A DNA stretch of 64,000 bases from Aradus depressus (lineage: Eukaryota > Arthropoda > Insecta > Hemiptera > Aradidae): NCBI GenBank assembly GCA_963662175.1, contig OY759225.1, forward strand, positions 12,703,601-12,767,600, read 5' to 3'. This document shows, one piece after another, positions 1 through 11,726 of this stretch. The stretch's first letter is position 1; every line of letters starts with the position of its first letter. The notes under the pieces are model-generated. The model worked only from the letters and a program-made list of their open reading frames with translations. It did not search any database and had not been told where the DNA came from. The position numbers were made by a program, and so were the translations under genes.

Positions 1-214
1 ATACCGTTCGTAAATATATTTTTTTTTAAAAACCCAAAAAACAGTGTGGATTGTGAAGCACTGAACTGTTAAATGGTGAGACTCATTTTGATTTAATACT
101 GAAGTTCATGTTGCTTTCGAAACAACCAATAACAAATTGTTAATTTCAATTCATCGACAAATTTCCATGTTTTCTGTAACTGTATAAAATTTAAAAAAAT
201 ATATAACTCCTTAC

Positions 215-351
215 TCTTTTTTCGACGTTATAAAGGGCACTATTTTTATTTTCAATTATTGGCAGGTCACTGCAGAGAATATCAAAGCAGAAACCTTTGG
301 GAGCACTGTAGGTGTTGTAGAGAATTCCAGTAAATAGTTTACCAACATTAC
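215..351 (-). CDS. MAN2B1: alpha-mannosidase exon 7 (last exon in window)
   Basis: 137 nt between TTCCAG and GTAAGG. Encodes [20 protein letters not shown] then [16 protein letters not shown], matching the GH38 segment that in other species reads like a proline-rich loop followed by CWDVLC-type residues. It ends in phase 0; the next exon lies outside the window. Confidence 0.92.
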
Positions 352-3300
352 CTGGAATAACAATATGTTTATTATGAAAAAATTTAAAATGAAAAAAAAA
401 AAATAAATAAAGTTGTCGGTGAATCATCGGCTTTGTACTTCCCTAACATGAATTAATCAATTACCTTTTCGCTCTTTCTCCAAAGACAATGGACAGTTTT
501 GGCCAACTACACAGTGAAATTAATCACAACTGCAGTTATTAGGATATTTGAGTCGAGCCTCCCTCTCATCTACCTTTCCCTTCGGCTGATTTCGCTAAAA
601 TTGTATAGATGTCCTTATAGGGCTTTGAATTGACATAAGAAATTTTGTACTACAAAATAATACGAGTTATTAGAGTTTTTGTGATAAGCCTCCTCTTTAA
701 ACCCCCATTTCCCCAGCCGACATGGCTGAAAATCAATAGGTGTTGTTTTTAGACTTATAACATCGTGTGTTGATACATTCATTTTATTGGGAGTTAACGT
801 GTTCATTGACACACAGACAGACACTTTTTTTTTTCATATTTGGAATCTGAAGATCAAAAACAGGTTTCTGGAATTAGACAATATAAACGTTGAACAAGTT
901 TTTTGTTTTCCCAAACAAAAAACTGCTTTGTATAACAAAATAAACAAACCAAAACAAAACTAAACCATAACAAAATTAAACAACTTACATTTTTAGAAGA
1001 TTTAAAATTATAAAATACCAATAAATCAGGATGTAAATAGTATATATAATAGGTAAATAGGAAGTAGACTAGGTGAATATGGAGTAGACTAGGTAAATAG
1101 GAAGTAGACTAGGAAAATAGGAAGTAGACTAGGCGAACATGAAGTAGACTAGGTAAATAAATAAAACAAGCTTATTTTTTGAAAGATATTTATAAAAATA
1201 CAACTACCGGTTTCGGCCTCACACCATCGTCAGGTCTAGTTATGAACTAAGTTTGCAGAGTGCGACCCCTCCTTGTATGAATGACGTAATTTATTTTAAC
1301 TATTCCCCTTTGCTAAAACCCTGAACACGTTCTATTTCCACATATACCTATGTTTGTTATTATCTGTTATTATTATAGGTTTCCATATATATGTTATTAT
1401 CTGTTATGTTTTTTAGTTTTATTTTTTACTTATTAGTCAAAAGATGATGTTATTTTATGTAAATTAAGAAAAATTAGTGTTTTGTCAAATATTTCATGAT
1501 GTAGCTAACGGTTAAGCCGGGGGATTCCCTAATTGAAGTGGCACCTTTCACCAGAGAGGTATTGGAGGGGTCGCACTCTGCAAACTAACTTAGTTCATAA
1601 CTAGACCTGACGATGGTGTGAGGCCGAAACCGGTAGTTGTATTTTTATAAATATCTTTAGTGGAATAGACAATATTTCAAAAAATAAGCTTGTTTTATTT
1701 ATTTATTACAAATTCCACAATATGTCCGCGTTCCTCAACTTAGAAGTTGTAGACTAGGTAAGTAGGAAGTAGACTAGGTAAATATGAAGCAGACTAGGTA
1801 AATATGAAGCAGAATAGGATAATAGGAAGTAGACTAGGTAAATAGAAAGTAAACTAGGTAAATTACCAGGAACATCAGAATTGACATGCCACAACATCTC
1901 CATTGTCTTGGCCTGCATTCGGTTCATCTTGTCTTCCCAGTCAATCCTGCCCAAGAATAGACCGTCAAATCCAAGACCAGCCATGATGGCGGCGCTCTCT
2001 CTGCTATGTCCAAATGGATCTATCTGCCATCCCACCCGGGGTCGACCGCATTTACCAAATGTGTCTTCCAGTTTTCTGCAAGAAAAATACACATATAAGA
2101 TATGAGAAACTCGCACATATTGTAATAATTGTGTACTATTTTGTACCAGATTCAGGGTTACACAATTGTTAAGTTTGAATATAAACTAAATCAGATTGCG
2201 GAATGCGAAGCATTCTTATATATCAGGCAAAGAGGAATTGCAATTTCTATAATCTCCATGTCTGTACATTTAGAAAATAGTTCTGTCCTAAATATTTTTT
2301 TCCCTTTTTACTTTCTTATACCTATAGTATGAGGAAGTATTGTAATCTTGCGAAAAACCGAGATCGAATTTTGACCATTTTCGCGATGAGATCTATGTGT
2401 ATATGTGATTGGAAAGTTGTGAGCGCTCTACCTCAAAAATGATTGTAGCTAACGATTGTAACCTGAAATTTAGAATGGAAGGGTCACATATGCTAACTTA
2501 GATCTGATTAAATTTTTTTGGCCGAAATCGAACGAAAATTGAGACCACTTACTCTAGGGCCTAAGCACAATTTCCAAGGCACCGCTGTTATTTGTTAAAT
2601 GCTAACTGTTATAACTAGCGCTCCAAGTGGCAATTAAAGGAAGTTTCAATATAACCGACCAAGGAAGTTACATGTTTGTTGTCATTTATCTTGTTTTATT
2701 AGTTTTCTAAAAAAATAAGTTGAAGATTGTTTGTGTTTTTATTATAAATAAGATGCCTAAAGTAAGTAATAAAAGTAAATTGCTTAACGAGCTCATTGAA
2801 GGAGCTACTCAACTCTTTTTACTGGAAATTCAGATCAAGAGCATGATTTAAGTGATGATGAATTGGACGAAATAATGGACAATATTTTATTAGTACAAAG
2901 TTTTCGCTATAGTGTAGATATGTGCAAAAATATAAAAGCCAAAACTAAAAAATTGTGTGGGCTGTAGATTGCTACCTAAAGTAACATTGCATAACCTTAC
3001 CAATATCGATTTAACAAAGCGATCTAACATACCTTTTCCTCTGTTAGATCGAAGTGTGTTAAAGTCATATATTTAGCAGACTACTGTGAAAATTTTTATC
3101 GAACTAACACAGTTAGCACACACATCATGAATACCCCAATTATATCATTTGGTGTACCACAAGCTACCAAATATGAAAAAATGTCTTCATGCAAATTCCG
3201 GTGACGACAATTGGGTGGTCGAGAGTATATGCCCTGATGAAGGATGATACAATGATCCTCGATACTCATAAACATCGAACACTATCATTTTCTCTTATTT

Positions 3301-6300
3301 TTTGTACAAGGGTCAAAAGGAAAAATAAATATCTAATTACTAAATAATGCTAGAATATAATTACCTGAAGCCCCATGTAAACTGGTCAATAATAGATTGG
3401 TAGTGAGTTGTTGCTTCATCATTCATTGACCAGGCTCCTCCTGTATAACAATTTTTACAAATATCAATTTTAAACTATTTTTGAATATCTCCTAATAATT
3501 ACAATTATTGCGTATGTTACACCAAAGTTGTTAGAGTTCCCCCAAAATTATGAATGACATCTATACAACTTTTTATCTATATTATTGTCATTGTATACAA
3601 TTAGTCGTTGTTTCTCAGAACTGTCATTATCAACAATAATGTTTATCACAAAAGAAGCTATTTATTTTTTTTTTGTATTTTATTTAGAAAGTTGCAGCTG
3701 TTGCTAGGGTCTAACAACCAGCTTCTATGATGGTATTGATATGTTGGCGTGATGGTCATGTGAGAGGAAGGCCACCCAGTGGTAGGTCCTCGGAACGAAA
3801 ATTTATATTAATTATTAGGACAAGAACAGAAAATAAATGAATAAAAAAATATATATATAAGGTGGGAGTAAGTCGCGGTTCCATCTTCTCTTCAACCTTC
3901 GTAGGTGGTTTTGTGGTAAGTGTTGTGAAGATGAGGTACGTATTTCTAGGTTTGTATATGTGTAAAGTTTTCTAAAAAAACTTTTGTAAGCAGTTTATTG
4001 TGTCGGGTACTGTGTGTATCATTAGATCGTTATGAAGTGTTCTGTTGTTTATGTATGGGGGGCACTGTGTTATCAGTCTGAGGGTTTTTGACTGAAACGC
4101 CTGAATTCGTTTGATGTTGGAAAAGAAGCGAATAACAATTTTTTTGGTAAACCCTAAAATCTTGACAGGCAGTGATACAGACTGGTTAATTTAACAAATG
4201 AATAAAAAAAAAAAATAAGCCAATAAATTAAACGTTCAGCTTCTAAAATGTTGAGTTAATTGAGAAATCCCATACAACATAAAAATATTATTTATAGATC
4301 AAAAACAAAAAAATTAAGAAAATCTCTCTGGCGTGTGTTCCATGGACATACAATTTTTTTTTACCTACAAATTCGAGCCTTCCGCTGTTGACGAGTTGTT
4401 TAACCTGGTGCCTCACGTGATCAGACTGTTCTTTCCACCATATCCAAAAAAATGCAGTTTCCACATAAATGAACCTGGAAAAAAAACATAATTCAGAGCA
4501 TCAAAACGTTATTATCGAAATATAATAAATAATAGAAAATTCTGTAAGAACAAAATACTATAACTAAACTATTAACATCATCGTCATCTAGTGTGATTTA
4601 TCTGTGTTGTTGCCATAGGATGCACCAGTTTTCAATCTGTCAGGGATGGTGTTGCAGTGTTAATGAAGCGTATATGTGAAGTCCAGCAGCAGCTAAGATG
4701 CCGGTGTCATCGCGGTTGTAGTTGTCATTGTAATAACCCTTATTTATGTATACTTCCTTTAATCCTTTTAATCGTAGGATTGGCAAGCCTCACACACACA
4801 TCATCCTTCACATCGTACGATAGTAAACCACACATATTTAAACCCTATAGATGGATATTTTCCTGTACATTTTACTATAGACATTTTTTGAATATAGTGT
4901 ATCATCTTATAACAATAACATTTCTTTATATCCTTGGGCTCTTTATAATTTCCCGATTATCTCAGTTAAAATTTTAAAAAAATAATAATTTATATCATTG
5001 TTCAAAGCTGAAAAAAAGTTGAAAACAATTACCTCTTCTTTGGATCTTGAAGAAGTTCCTGGACCACCGAATCCAAAATATACTGAACACCAGCATCTTG
5101 AATACTGTTGTTACCTGAAATAAAATAATAATAATAATATAATTAGTATCATTGAAATTTATAAAAATTTTCAATTTTTAGCTTTTAATTTTTAATTTAT
5201 ACAAGAGCCATTTTAAATTTACACAAGATTAGGACAAACAATTTTGATAACCACAAAATTAATTAAAAATTTGAGGTGATTATGGAGGAGAATCATAACA
5301 TGCAAAGTTGCTTAAGGCTAACGCCAGATGTGTTAACATATATTTTTTTTTTAAATATCTTTTCTCTTGTCAGATAACCGAATTTCTCTATGATAAATAA
5401 AAAATAACGAAGTTGGTCTCTGTCGATACCAAACTTTCTTATCTGTATTGATAAGAAATTTTCATTTTTAGATCTACTGAATGTAAAATTCAATAGAAAA
5501 AAAAAGAAAGTCTGTTCATTATTTTTGATTTAGAAGCTATTGAATAAAATCATCTTTTTATGAGGCATTTTGGCATCATTAATAATTTAGCATAAATTAA
5601 TAATATTAATATAAAAGTTATACTGAAGATAAAAATCAAAAATTGAAAACAAATTATATAATTATTTTTTTTTTTTTATGGATATCATTTCTTGTACACG
5701 ATGATCTGAGAAAGGGACTTAAGAACCTCCTTAAGTATTTCCGTGAAAAATACACTTATGAAGAAATTATTAAAAATATTTATCACAATTTAAATTATAA
5801 CAATTAATTATGAAATGAAAAATGAAATGAAAAAAAATTTTATTATTCTGGGACCGAGGTCCCCTAAGAATAAATACATACAGAGAGCAATGAAAATGAA
5901 ACAATGAAATATAGTATTGAGGGCGCCGGTAGCTCAATGGTATGCGTGCTTGACTTCTGAGCTCAAGGTCGTGGGTTCGTAGCCCGACCGAGGTCCTTAG
6001 TTTATTTTATCTGGGAGGTAAAATAAACTTAAGCACGCCGTCCTTCGGATGGGACGTTAAGCGATGGTCCCGAGCCTGTACAATGTCAGGTACTCGTTAA
6101 AGACCCCTACCCTAGATGAATAAAAATTTAGGATAGGCAAAATTTAGGACTCCCACAGTAGAGTCGGGCTCATGTTCACCAGAGTGACGAAAGAGCGCTC
6201 TGGTAGTAGGCGATATGACCTCGTAGTTAAAGCCCGGGCATGAGTCATAAAACCTAACCTAAAATATAGTATCAGAACAAAGAAATAAAAAGATAGGTAG

Positions 6301-7499
6301 GTAAATAAAAATTAGTGCTAATTATGACAAACTCTATTCACTGTTTTAATTTGTATTATTATTTTTATACTCATTTATTTTCTATTATTTATTTATTTAT
6401 TATTTATTATTTCCCCAGCAGTACAAAGTTATATAATAGGTCAGAAATTGATGTTGACTTTTCATCGGACAAAAAAAGTAGAAACATTTACGTGTTTGTG
6501 AACACGATAACTCCCGATAGAGTGAACATATCGAGACCAGGGCCGGCCCTATCATAGGGCGAATGGAGCGGCCGCTTCAGGCGCCAAGTCCCAGGGGGCG
6601 CCTCAGTAGTAAAGAAAAATAAAGGAAAAAAATATTTTTTTATATTTTGAATGCGAGCGTATGACAAGTATGGTATAATAAATGTACCTTAATTTCTACA
6701 TATTTTATTTGTCATTCTACATCAACCTATAGGTACTGTGAAGAGTACATTGCCAACGAGCATTGTTGTTTTCAATCGACAAAGTAGACAGAGGCTTAGA
6801 TGTCGAGATCTTTCAAGTTCCATGCTTGCACGCACAACTGGTATATATTAGGGGCAAGCAAGAGGGGCGCCATAATTGGATCTCGCTCCATACTATAACT
6901 TACCTCGGGCCGGCACTGACTAGTCTAAATTTAATGGGGTAACCAAAACTCCTAAAGACAACACAAACATATTAATTTTACCTGGTTTTCAGCCAAATCG
7001 GTCCAAAGAGAGGCAAAAATACTCATGTAATGAATCTAAAACCCAATACGGACGATGCCTACCAATATATTTTCAGCAGGATCGACTAAAAGTAAGAAGG
7101 GCTGTATTCAACGAATTAATTTACAGACACAAAATTTAGAATCGAGGATTCTTGACTTTTGGCTCAGACGATTTACCTGGGGAAGTATGCCAATGATTCA
7201 TCAACCACAATTTTTGATCTTAAATTAATCATTTCTAAATCTCCCAATCTCTTTTCTTTTTTTTTACAAAAGTTTTATTTAATAAGAAAAATCGTATACC
7301 AAAGACGACCTCTTGGTCAGATGACCGTCAGAGTGTAGTCGTCATAATTTTCAAATAAAGAAGAAATTAAGTACATCTATCACTTAGCGTTCAAGTATAG
7401 AACCACAAAATACAATTACAACTTCTTTAAAAATCAAATTATACCTTCGCCTAAGTACATAATAAATTTTATTTACGATCAAGAAAGGATCCTATCAAT

Positions 7500-7543
<44 letters not shown>

Positions 7544-10500
7544 GTTAGGTTTTATGACATGCCCGGGCTTTAACTTCTGGGTCATATCGTCTATTACCAG
7601 AGCGCTCTTTCGTCACTCTGATGGACATGAGCCCGACTCTACTATAGGAGTCCTAAATTTTGCCTAGCCTAAATTGTTATTCACCTAGGGCAGGGGTCTT
7701 TAACGAGTACCTACCTGACATCTTACAGGCTCGGGACCATCGCTTAACGTCCCATCCGAAGGACGGCGTGCTTTAGTTTATTTTACCTCCCAGATAAAAT
7801 AAACTAAGGGCTTCGGTCGGGTTTCGAACCTCGAAGCCATAACAGGACTTTTTTATACCAACCACTTTGGTACAGATCACTGTCTCTGAGTCGTGTAGCT
7901 GCAAAAGTGGACATCTCCAAAAAATAAAATTTTTGGGAAAAGCTCATTTTCTGTTACTCAGAGCCAAATTCAGATATAAAAAAAACTGCATGGCGATCGA
8001 AGCGTTTCGGCAGTGAGTTTCAGTATGCAATTTATGGAGACGAGTTTTTTTTTTTTAGGTACAGTAAATTCAAATTAGATTAATAACCATTTATATTCAT
8101 TGCATATTTACGTAATTTCATTTATATTTTTTTTATTTAATTAATTTCAATTATTTATCAGAGATTTCATTTTATTATTAACTTCAATAATTATAAATTA
8201 AATTCATTTTATTTTTATTCAACATAATTACAAATAAATCTGGCAGTTAGGTTTTTTAATTAAAAGGAAAGAAAAACTTGAGCACATCGACCTTCGGATG
8301 GGGCGTTAGATAAGATCTCGTGGTTTCGTAGTTAAAGCCAAGGCATGAATCACAAAAACAAAATAACTTACTTCCATAATAGTACTGTTCGTATGTTTTG
8401 AGCCATCCAACGTCATCGTGGGTATGTGGCACCAGATGAAGGTTGATCACTCCGTCTTTCACTGATGGGCATGACTGAAACAATATAGAATAAGAAACTA
8501 GACTTTCTTATACCAACCATATTTTTACAGATCACTCTCTCTACTCCATCCCTCTCTCAATTTTTTGTTTTCATTTTTGGAATCAGGAGTTCCAAAAATA
8601 TGAAATTCCGAAGAAAACTCGAATTTTTAACCAAATACATAACATCTCTTCTTGAGCGGCGATATAAAACAGTAGACAAACTTTTCTGTAAGTATCAGTA
8701 CTTTGAATCAATACTACTCATGAGTAAAAGTATCGATTCTATGAGGTATCGAATTAACACTACTGCACGAATAACTAACTTCGAGGGCGCCGGTAGCTCA
8801 GTGGTATGCGTGCTTGACTTCTGAGCTTCAAGAACGTCACTTCGTCATCCGGCCGAAGCCCTTAGTTTATTTTATCTGGAAGGTAAAATAAACTTAAGCA
8901 CACCGTCCTTCGAATGGGACGTTAAACGATGGTCCCGAGCCTTTACGATGTCAGGTTAAAGACCCCTGCCCTAGGTGAACAAAAATGTAGTGTAGGCAAA
9001 ATTTAGGACTCCCATAGTAGAGTCGGGCTGTCCACCAGAGTGACGAAAGAGGGCTCTGGTAGTAGGCGATATGACCTCATAGTTGAAGCCCGGACATGAG
9101 TCATAATAACTAACTAGACTCATTACGAGGAATCAACCATTACTTTTTACAGTAAGGATAGGAAAAATAAACCATAAGGAAGCGGGGAGAAAATTTTCCA
9201 ACTACTGCTCTGGACATATTGGCTAGGTACGATAAGGATGCATTTTCTATAATAAATCAATTTTTACTGATCCTTGCAACGCTTCCGGTGACAAATGCAT
9301 CTTCTGAGAGATCATTCTCGTCTTTGCGGCGCCTCTTCGGACGTGTCCTTATGCACATCCGTAGACATATTCCAATTGACATCGAAGACGTGATTACTAG
9401 ATATGCAAAAACCGGCCGGATGAGATTGGAATTCAATATTTAATGCAATAACTTCAATCATTCACAAACTTAAATTGCACTGAGACTTGTATACTATACC
9501 AAAGTACAGTGCTGGATTACCCAATAGGCCGGACTAGGCCAGGGCCCCCGTCGATGAAGGGCCCCCGTAAAAATCGAAAATGGATTCATACTTATGCTAA
9601 ATCGAAATTTCCATCAAAACCCCAGTTCACTCATTCTAAACTTTACGAAATTTTGATTCGAGATAATCTTGCAACTGTTTTTTCAAACGTTGAAATTGCT
9701 CTTCGCATTTTTTAACGCTCATGATAACTGCAGAGCGCTCTTTTTCAAAATTAAAACGAATCAAAAGCGAGCAAAGAAGCATTATGCATCAAGAACGATT
9801 AGACATGTTGAGTTTGACGTTCATTGAATCAGATGTTCTTCTAAGACAAATCTTATGTCAACGTTTATATTATAAATTGATATTGTTTATAACATGTTTT
9901 TGTAATTTTAGTTCTGAAAAGAAAATATACTTTAACAAAAAATAAAATTTATTTCATGTTTATACCTTAGAAATAATATAAATCCATTGTTAAATGAATA
10001 TAAATGAATAAATAAACATTTTATTGCAGTTTGTAAAAAAAGGGGGGCACCAAAAATTTTAAGGGCCTAGGGCCTCCTATTCGCTTAATCCGGCATTGCC
10101 AAAGTATACTTCGTATGTATGTTTAGATTGTTGTAACCTCTATAAGAGATAAAGAAAATATACTATGAACTGTATTTTTTATATTAATTTTATAAGGAGA
10201 ATATGATGGATATTCAAATAAATTTTTCCCCAATTTTTGGTTTTACACACACAAATCATAAAACCAGAATTTCCTGGAAGATAGGTAATCCCCCCTCTCC
10301 CTTCTCATGAGCGAAAACGTAGATACGCGCCTGACTGACGGAAGGTTTAACACAGTGAAAATTAAATACAAGTTAAGAATCGAAGTAATGATAAACTTAA
10401 CTCATAGTTCATTCAACTCGATTAGTTAACAATAGTGTTAAATATACCTCATAACCGCAAGATTCAAGTTTAGCAGGATGTGTCAATGAAATGTCAACAA

Positions 10501-10585
10501 CAGTTGTTAAAATAAACACTAACAATAACATTATGACATGAAGACAACGTAGTCCGTTATGAAGCTGAACTCTGCGTTGAACCAT
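215..10585 (-). CDS. MAN2B1: lysosomal alpha-mannosidase, GH38, seven 5' coding exons (gene continues past the left edge)
   Basis: Seven exons splice in frame on the minus strand: 10585-10448, 8474-8372, 5114-5033, 4474-4365, 3440-3365, 2075-1867 and 351-215, giving about 285 residues. Residues 1-31 hold a hydrophobic signal peptide. The GH38 zinc motif [12 protein letters not shown] follows (ligands expected at H65 and D67), then [16 protein letters not shown] and [17 protein letters not shown], whose Asp189 aligns with the family's catalytic nucleophile. The lysosomal enzymes of this family trim alpha-mannose residues from N-glycans. All introns have GT and AG ends and the phases match at every junction. 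The product resembles animal lysosomal alpha-mannosidase throughout; the remaining two thirds of the protein would lie left of position 1. Introns are full of repeats (SINEs, hAT and PLE pieces). Identification is by recalled family motifs, not by a search. Confidence 0.93.
429..870 (+). repeat. dispersed repeat family D (TTCATTCTATCGG motif)
   Basis: Contains the family's marks: a pyrimidine-rich CCTCCCTCTC segment, the phrase GACATGGCTGAAAATCAATAG, a motif close to GATACATTCATTTTATTGGG, then ACACACAGACAGACA and TTTGGAATCTG. Other copies are at 16925-17268, 19995-20262, 50335-50640 and 55495-55810, with minus-strand pieces at 6428-6545, 48835-48945, 50640-50735 and 52895-53070. Coding capacity and class are not evident. 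Confidence 0.6.
1020..1156 (+). repeat. 20-bp minisatellite, first block
   Basis: Degenerate tandem copies of GTAGACTAGGTAAATAGGAA. The array resumes at 1747-1866, so the PLE foldback between them appears inserted in it. Confidence 0.8.
1196..1237 (-). ncRNA. hammerhead ribozyme motif, family A left arm
   Basis: Reading the minus strand: GAC, core CTGACGA, stem II GGT/GCC, GAAA, palindromic CCGG stem III, then TA as the expected cleavage site, followed by GTT pairing with GAC. All core strands match the hammerhead consensus. Confidence 0.55.
1603..1640 (+). ncRNA. hammerhead ribozyme motif, family A right arm
   Basis: Same motif as the left arm, on the plus strand: CTGACGA at 1607-1613, GAAAC at 1626-1630, expected cleavage after GGTA at 1635. 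Confidence 0.55.
1747..1866 (+). repeat. 20-bp minisatellite, second block, abutting a splice donor
   Basis: About six more copies of the same 20-bp unit, ending directly at the donor of alpha-mannosidase exon 6. Confidence 0.8.
1867..2075 (-). CDS. MAN2B1: alpha-mannosidase exon 6 (catalytic nucleophile)
   Basis: 209 nt between TTGCAG and GTAATT. It encodes [20 protein letters not shown] followed by [20 protein letters not shown]; the Asp of IDPFGH is the expected nucleophile (residue 189 here). A 20-bp minisatellite begins immediately beyond its donor. Confidence 0.95.
2330..3300 (+). pseudogene. unidentified decayed ORF in mannosidase intron 5
   Basis: From 2753 a frame starts [20 protein letters not shown]; after a frame change 2832 onward reads [20 protein letters not shown] to a stop near 2966, then [20 protein letters not shown] to a stop near 3075. 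It looks like the start of a transposon protein but I cannot name it. The rest of the stretch shows nothing I recognise. Confidence 0.3.
3365..3440 (-). CDS. MAN2B1: alpha-mannosidase exon 5
   Basis: 76 nt between ATACAG and GTAATT, encoding [20 protein letters not shown] and TWGF. The MNDEATTHY block is a conserved GH38 signature. Confidence 0.93.
3655..3950. repeat. dispersed repeat shared with 22520-22905 (inverted)
   Basis: GTTGCTAGGGTCTAACAACC, GGCCACCCAGTGGTAGGTCC and CGCGGTTCCATCTTCTCTTC here recur, slightly diverged and reverse-complemented, at 22520-22905. The second copy lies beside a degenerate hammerhead-like motif, so this may be PLE DNA. Confidence 0.6.
4365..4474 (-). CDS. MAN2B1: alpha-mannosidase exon 4
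   Basis: 110 nt between TTCCAG and GTAAAA, encoding [20 protein letters not shown] and continuing to GRLEFV. The family usually has E-x-A-F-x-x-W-W here; phase 2 in, phase 1 out. Confidence 0.93.
5033..5114 (-). CDS. MAN2B1: alpha-mannosidase exon 3
   Basis: 82 nt between TTTCAG and GTAATT, encoding [20 protein letters not shown] and LQDPKK, the GH38 helix that follows the zinc motif. The split Ser and Arg codons at its ends complete correctly with exons 2 and 4. Confidence 0.92.
5918..6261 (+). mobile_element. SINE-1, full-length, 11-bp target-site duplication
   Basis: tRNA-like head with box A (TAGCTCAATGGTATG) and box B (GGTTCGTAGCCCG), a body with CCTTCGGATGGGACGTTAAG, and an AACCTAACCT tail. 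AAATATAGTAT flanks both sides (5907-5917 and 6262-6272). It lies in mannosidase intron 2. Confidence 0.92.
6538..6918. mobile_element. hAT-like non-autonomous element, CAGGGCCGGCC ends
   Basis: Left end CAGGGCCGGCCCT and right end GGGCCGGCACTG are near-perfect terminal inverted repeats typical of hAT elements. I see no transposase and no matching 8-bp duplication. Confidence 0.6.
7509..7540. repeat. AT dinucleotide run
   Basis: Alternating AT for about 30 bases beside a SINE. Confidence 0.9.
7541..7836 (-). mobile_element. SINE-1, minus, head truncated
   Basis: Begins GGTTAGGTTTTATGACAT and runs through CCCATCCGAAGGACGGCGTG to GGGTTTCGAACC; box A is missing. Confidence 0.88.
8274..8352 (+). 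mobile_element. SINE-1 fragment with internal deletion
   Basis: CCTTCGGATGGGGCGTTAGA joined directly to CGTAGTTAAAGCCAAGGCAT; the middle of the SINE is absent. It lies 20 bp past the donor of mannosidase exon 2. Confidence 0.7.
8372..8474 (-). CDS. MAN2B1: alpha-mannosidase exon 2 (zinc-binding HTHDD motif)
   Basis: Acceptor TTTCAG and donor GTAAGT bound 103 nt, starting in phase 0 and ending after one base of a Ser codon. It encodes [14 protein letters not shown] then [20 protein letters not shown], the hallmark N-terminal block of GH38 with zinc ligands His and Asp. Confidence 0.95.
8781..9104 (+). mobile_element. SINE-1, full-length, 11-bp duplication
   Basis: Complete head and body; AATAACTAACT flanks it at 8770-8780 and 9105-9115. 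Box B is decayed. Confidence 0.9.
9197..9442 (+). pseudogene. hAT transposase C-terminal dimerisation fragment
   Basis: Reads [20 protein letters not shown] then [19 protein letters not shown], the classic hAT dimerisation motif, then joins [20 protein letters not shown], the family's tail. The helix normally between the two blocks is missing, so it is internally deleted. The stop after LEFNI is probably the original end. Confidence 0.8.
9507..10098 (+). mobile_element. hAT element, internally deleted, with 8-bp duplication
   Basis: Ends CAGTGCTGGATTA and TAATCCGGCATTG are inverted repeats, and CCAAAGTA is duplicated at 9499-9506 and 10099-10106, the 8-bp size made by hAT transposases. Inside, 9592-9885 reads as a broken transposase end. 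Confidence 0.9.
9592..9885 (+). pseudogene. hAT transposase remnant within the element at 9507
   Basis: [20 protein letters not shown] then, after a frameshift near 9715, [20 protein letters not shown] and [19 protein letters not shown]. These are the hAT dimerisation residues. It differs from the fragment at 9197, so two hAT lineages are present. Confidence 0.8.
10448..10585 (-). CDS. MAN2B1: alpha-mannosidase exon 1 (signal peptide)
   Basis: ATG at 10585-10583 opens 46 codons: a basic start (MVQRR), a hydrophobic core ([13 protein letters not shown]) and the end ESCGYE, followed by a GTATAT donor. The CGYE end joins SCPSVKDG of the next exon in phase 0, as in other lysosomal alpha-mannosidases. 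It is too short for a 60-residue ORF cut-off and was found by looking for the missing N-terminus. Confidence 0.88.
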
Positions 10586-10877
10586 TGATAAGAAGATTCC
10601 CCCACCAGTCGTATAGCTCCCCTCTATTCCCGTTGGAGCAAGATAAAAGAATAACTGTTATATTCTGTAGAGGCCGAAGGTCACCCTGATAATGAACCTT
10701 TCAGCTGATAATATCTAAGATGAACAGTCTTCGTGTATCTACCTACATTCCACAGGGATACAATACGATCTACAATCATATTGGATGCACTTCTGTGTTG
10801 ATGCATATACAAGTAAAATATCGATACGTCTGGACGATACATTTTGTATCCATACTTTTTGTGCGATATCAAGTAGG

Positions 10878-11514
10878 CAGTGGCGGATTAAGCTTCTGCG
10901 GGGCCCTAGGTGATTGCAAATGTGGGGCCCCCCTATTTTTACCCCCCCTCCCCCCATAAAAAACGAAAACTTTTCAGAATTTTTTTTTATGAATTTATTG
11001 ATACAGTTATAATTTTTAAGAATAATATTTTCAATTCGCTGTAAAATTGACTTCATACACAATTTCTCCTGCATTTCGACTCGCTGAATTTATCGATCAC
11101 ATCATCTTTAGTGGAATAGACAATATTTCAAAAATAAGTTTGTTTTATTTATTTAATAGTCCATTGTTTTGGGATGAGACATTTTTAAACCATTGTTGCT
11201 AAGAGCTTTTAACACCTTTTTTGGGAAAACTGAAATAACATTGTGAAAAATGAAAAATCCGATTTGTTTTTTTATTTTTAAAAAACGTCATGCTTAATAG
11301 GGGGCCCCTCATACCTTTTATTGGGAAAAATAACTCGGGTCAAATTTCTTGTCAAATTTGACCTGAATTATTTTTCCCAAAAGTGTGTAAAATCATTTTA
11401 AAAGTGACAATTTTTTTTTTTTTTTAGACATTGGGGCCTTCAGAATCGGGGGCCCTTTATCATCGGAGGCCCTAGGCACCTGCCTAGGTTTGCCTATTGG
11501 TTAATCCACCACTG
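10878..11514. mobile_element. hAT-like MITE, CAGTGGCGGATTA ends
   Basis: CAGTGGCGGATTAAGC at left matches GGTTAATCCACCACTG at right. Flanks TCAAGTAG and TCAAGTCG form a near 8-bp duplication. A truncated relative is at 18941-19228. A 50-bp PLE family A piece (11104-11156) sits inside. Confidence 0.8.
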
Positions 11515-11726
11515 TCAAGTCGTATCGAATAAAGTGTACTCATATCGATTAAATGTACTCGTTTCGGTTTATCTTTTCATGTACTTACGATTAGGGTAAT
11601 AAATAGGGCTGTGATTTATATGCATTTACATATTTTTTTCTGTTAACTTCACCATCCTGTTTAAACATTATCTTTATGATGTAGAAGAAATTCGAGGTTC
11701 TGTAGTGTAAAAGAAAGTTGAAAATT

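Larger units (their letters stand above)
1157..1710. mobile_element. PLE-type inverted pseudo-LTR pair (family A) in mannosidase intron 6
   Basis: Two arms of roughly 110 bp are inverted repeats: AAACAAGCTTATTTTTTGAAA and the ACCGGTTTCGGCC / CATCGTCAGG block at left recur reverse-complemented at 1571-1708. The right arm carries 20 extra bases (TTTAGTGGAATAGACAATAT). Each arm contains a hammerhead motif. The spacer holds no recognisable coding sequence. Confidence 0.65.

Noticed and set aside
1754..2116. 120-codon frame as a single exon
   Set aside because: Only 1867-2075 is exon 6; the ends run into intron on both sides, including the minisatellite.
4657..4977. 106-codon plus-strand frame
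   Set aside because: It lies in a mannosidase intron, has AT-driven hydrophobic composition and no family resemblance.
5918..6000. tRNA gene at SINE heads (also at 54152 and 40440)
   Set aside because: Boxes A and B are present, but acceptor-stem pairing is poor and the heads recur with SINE bodies and target duplications.
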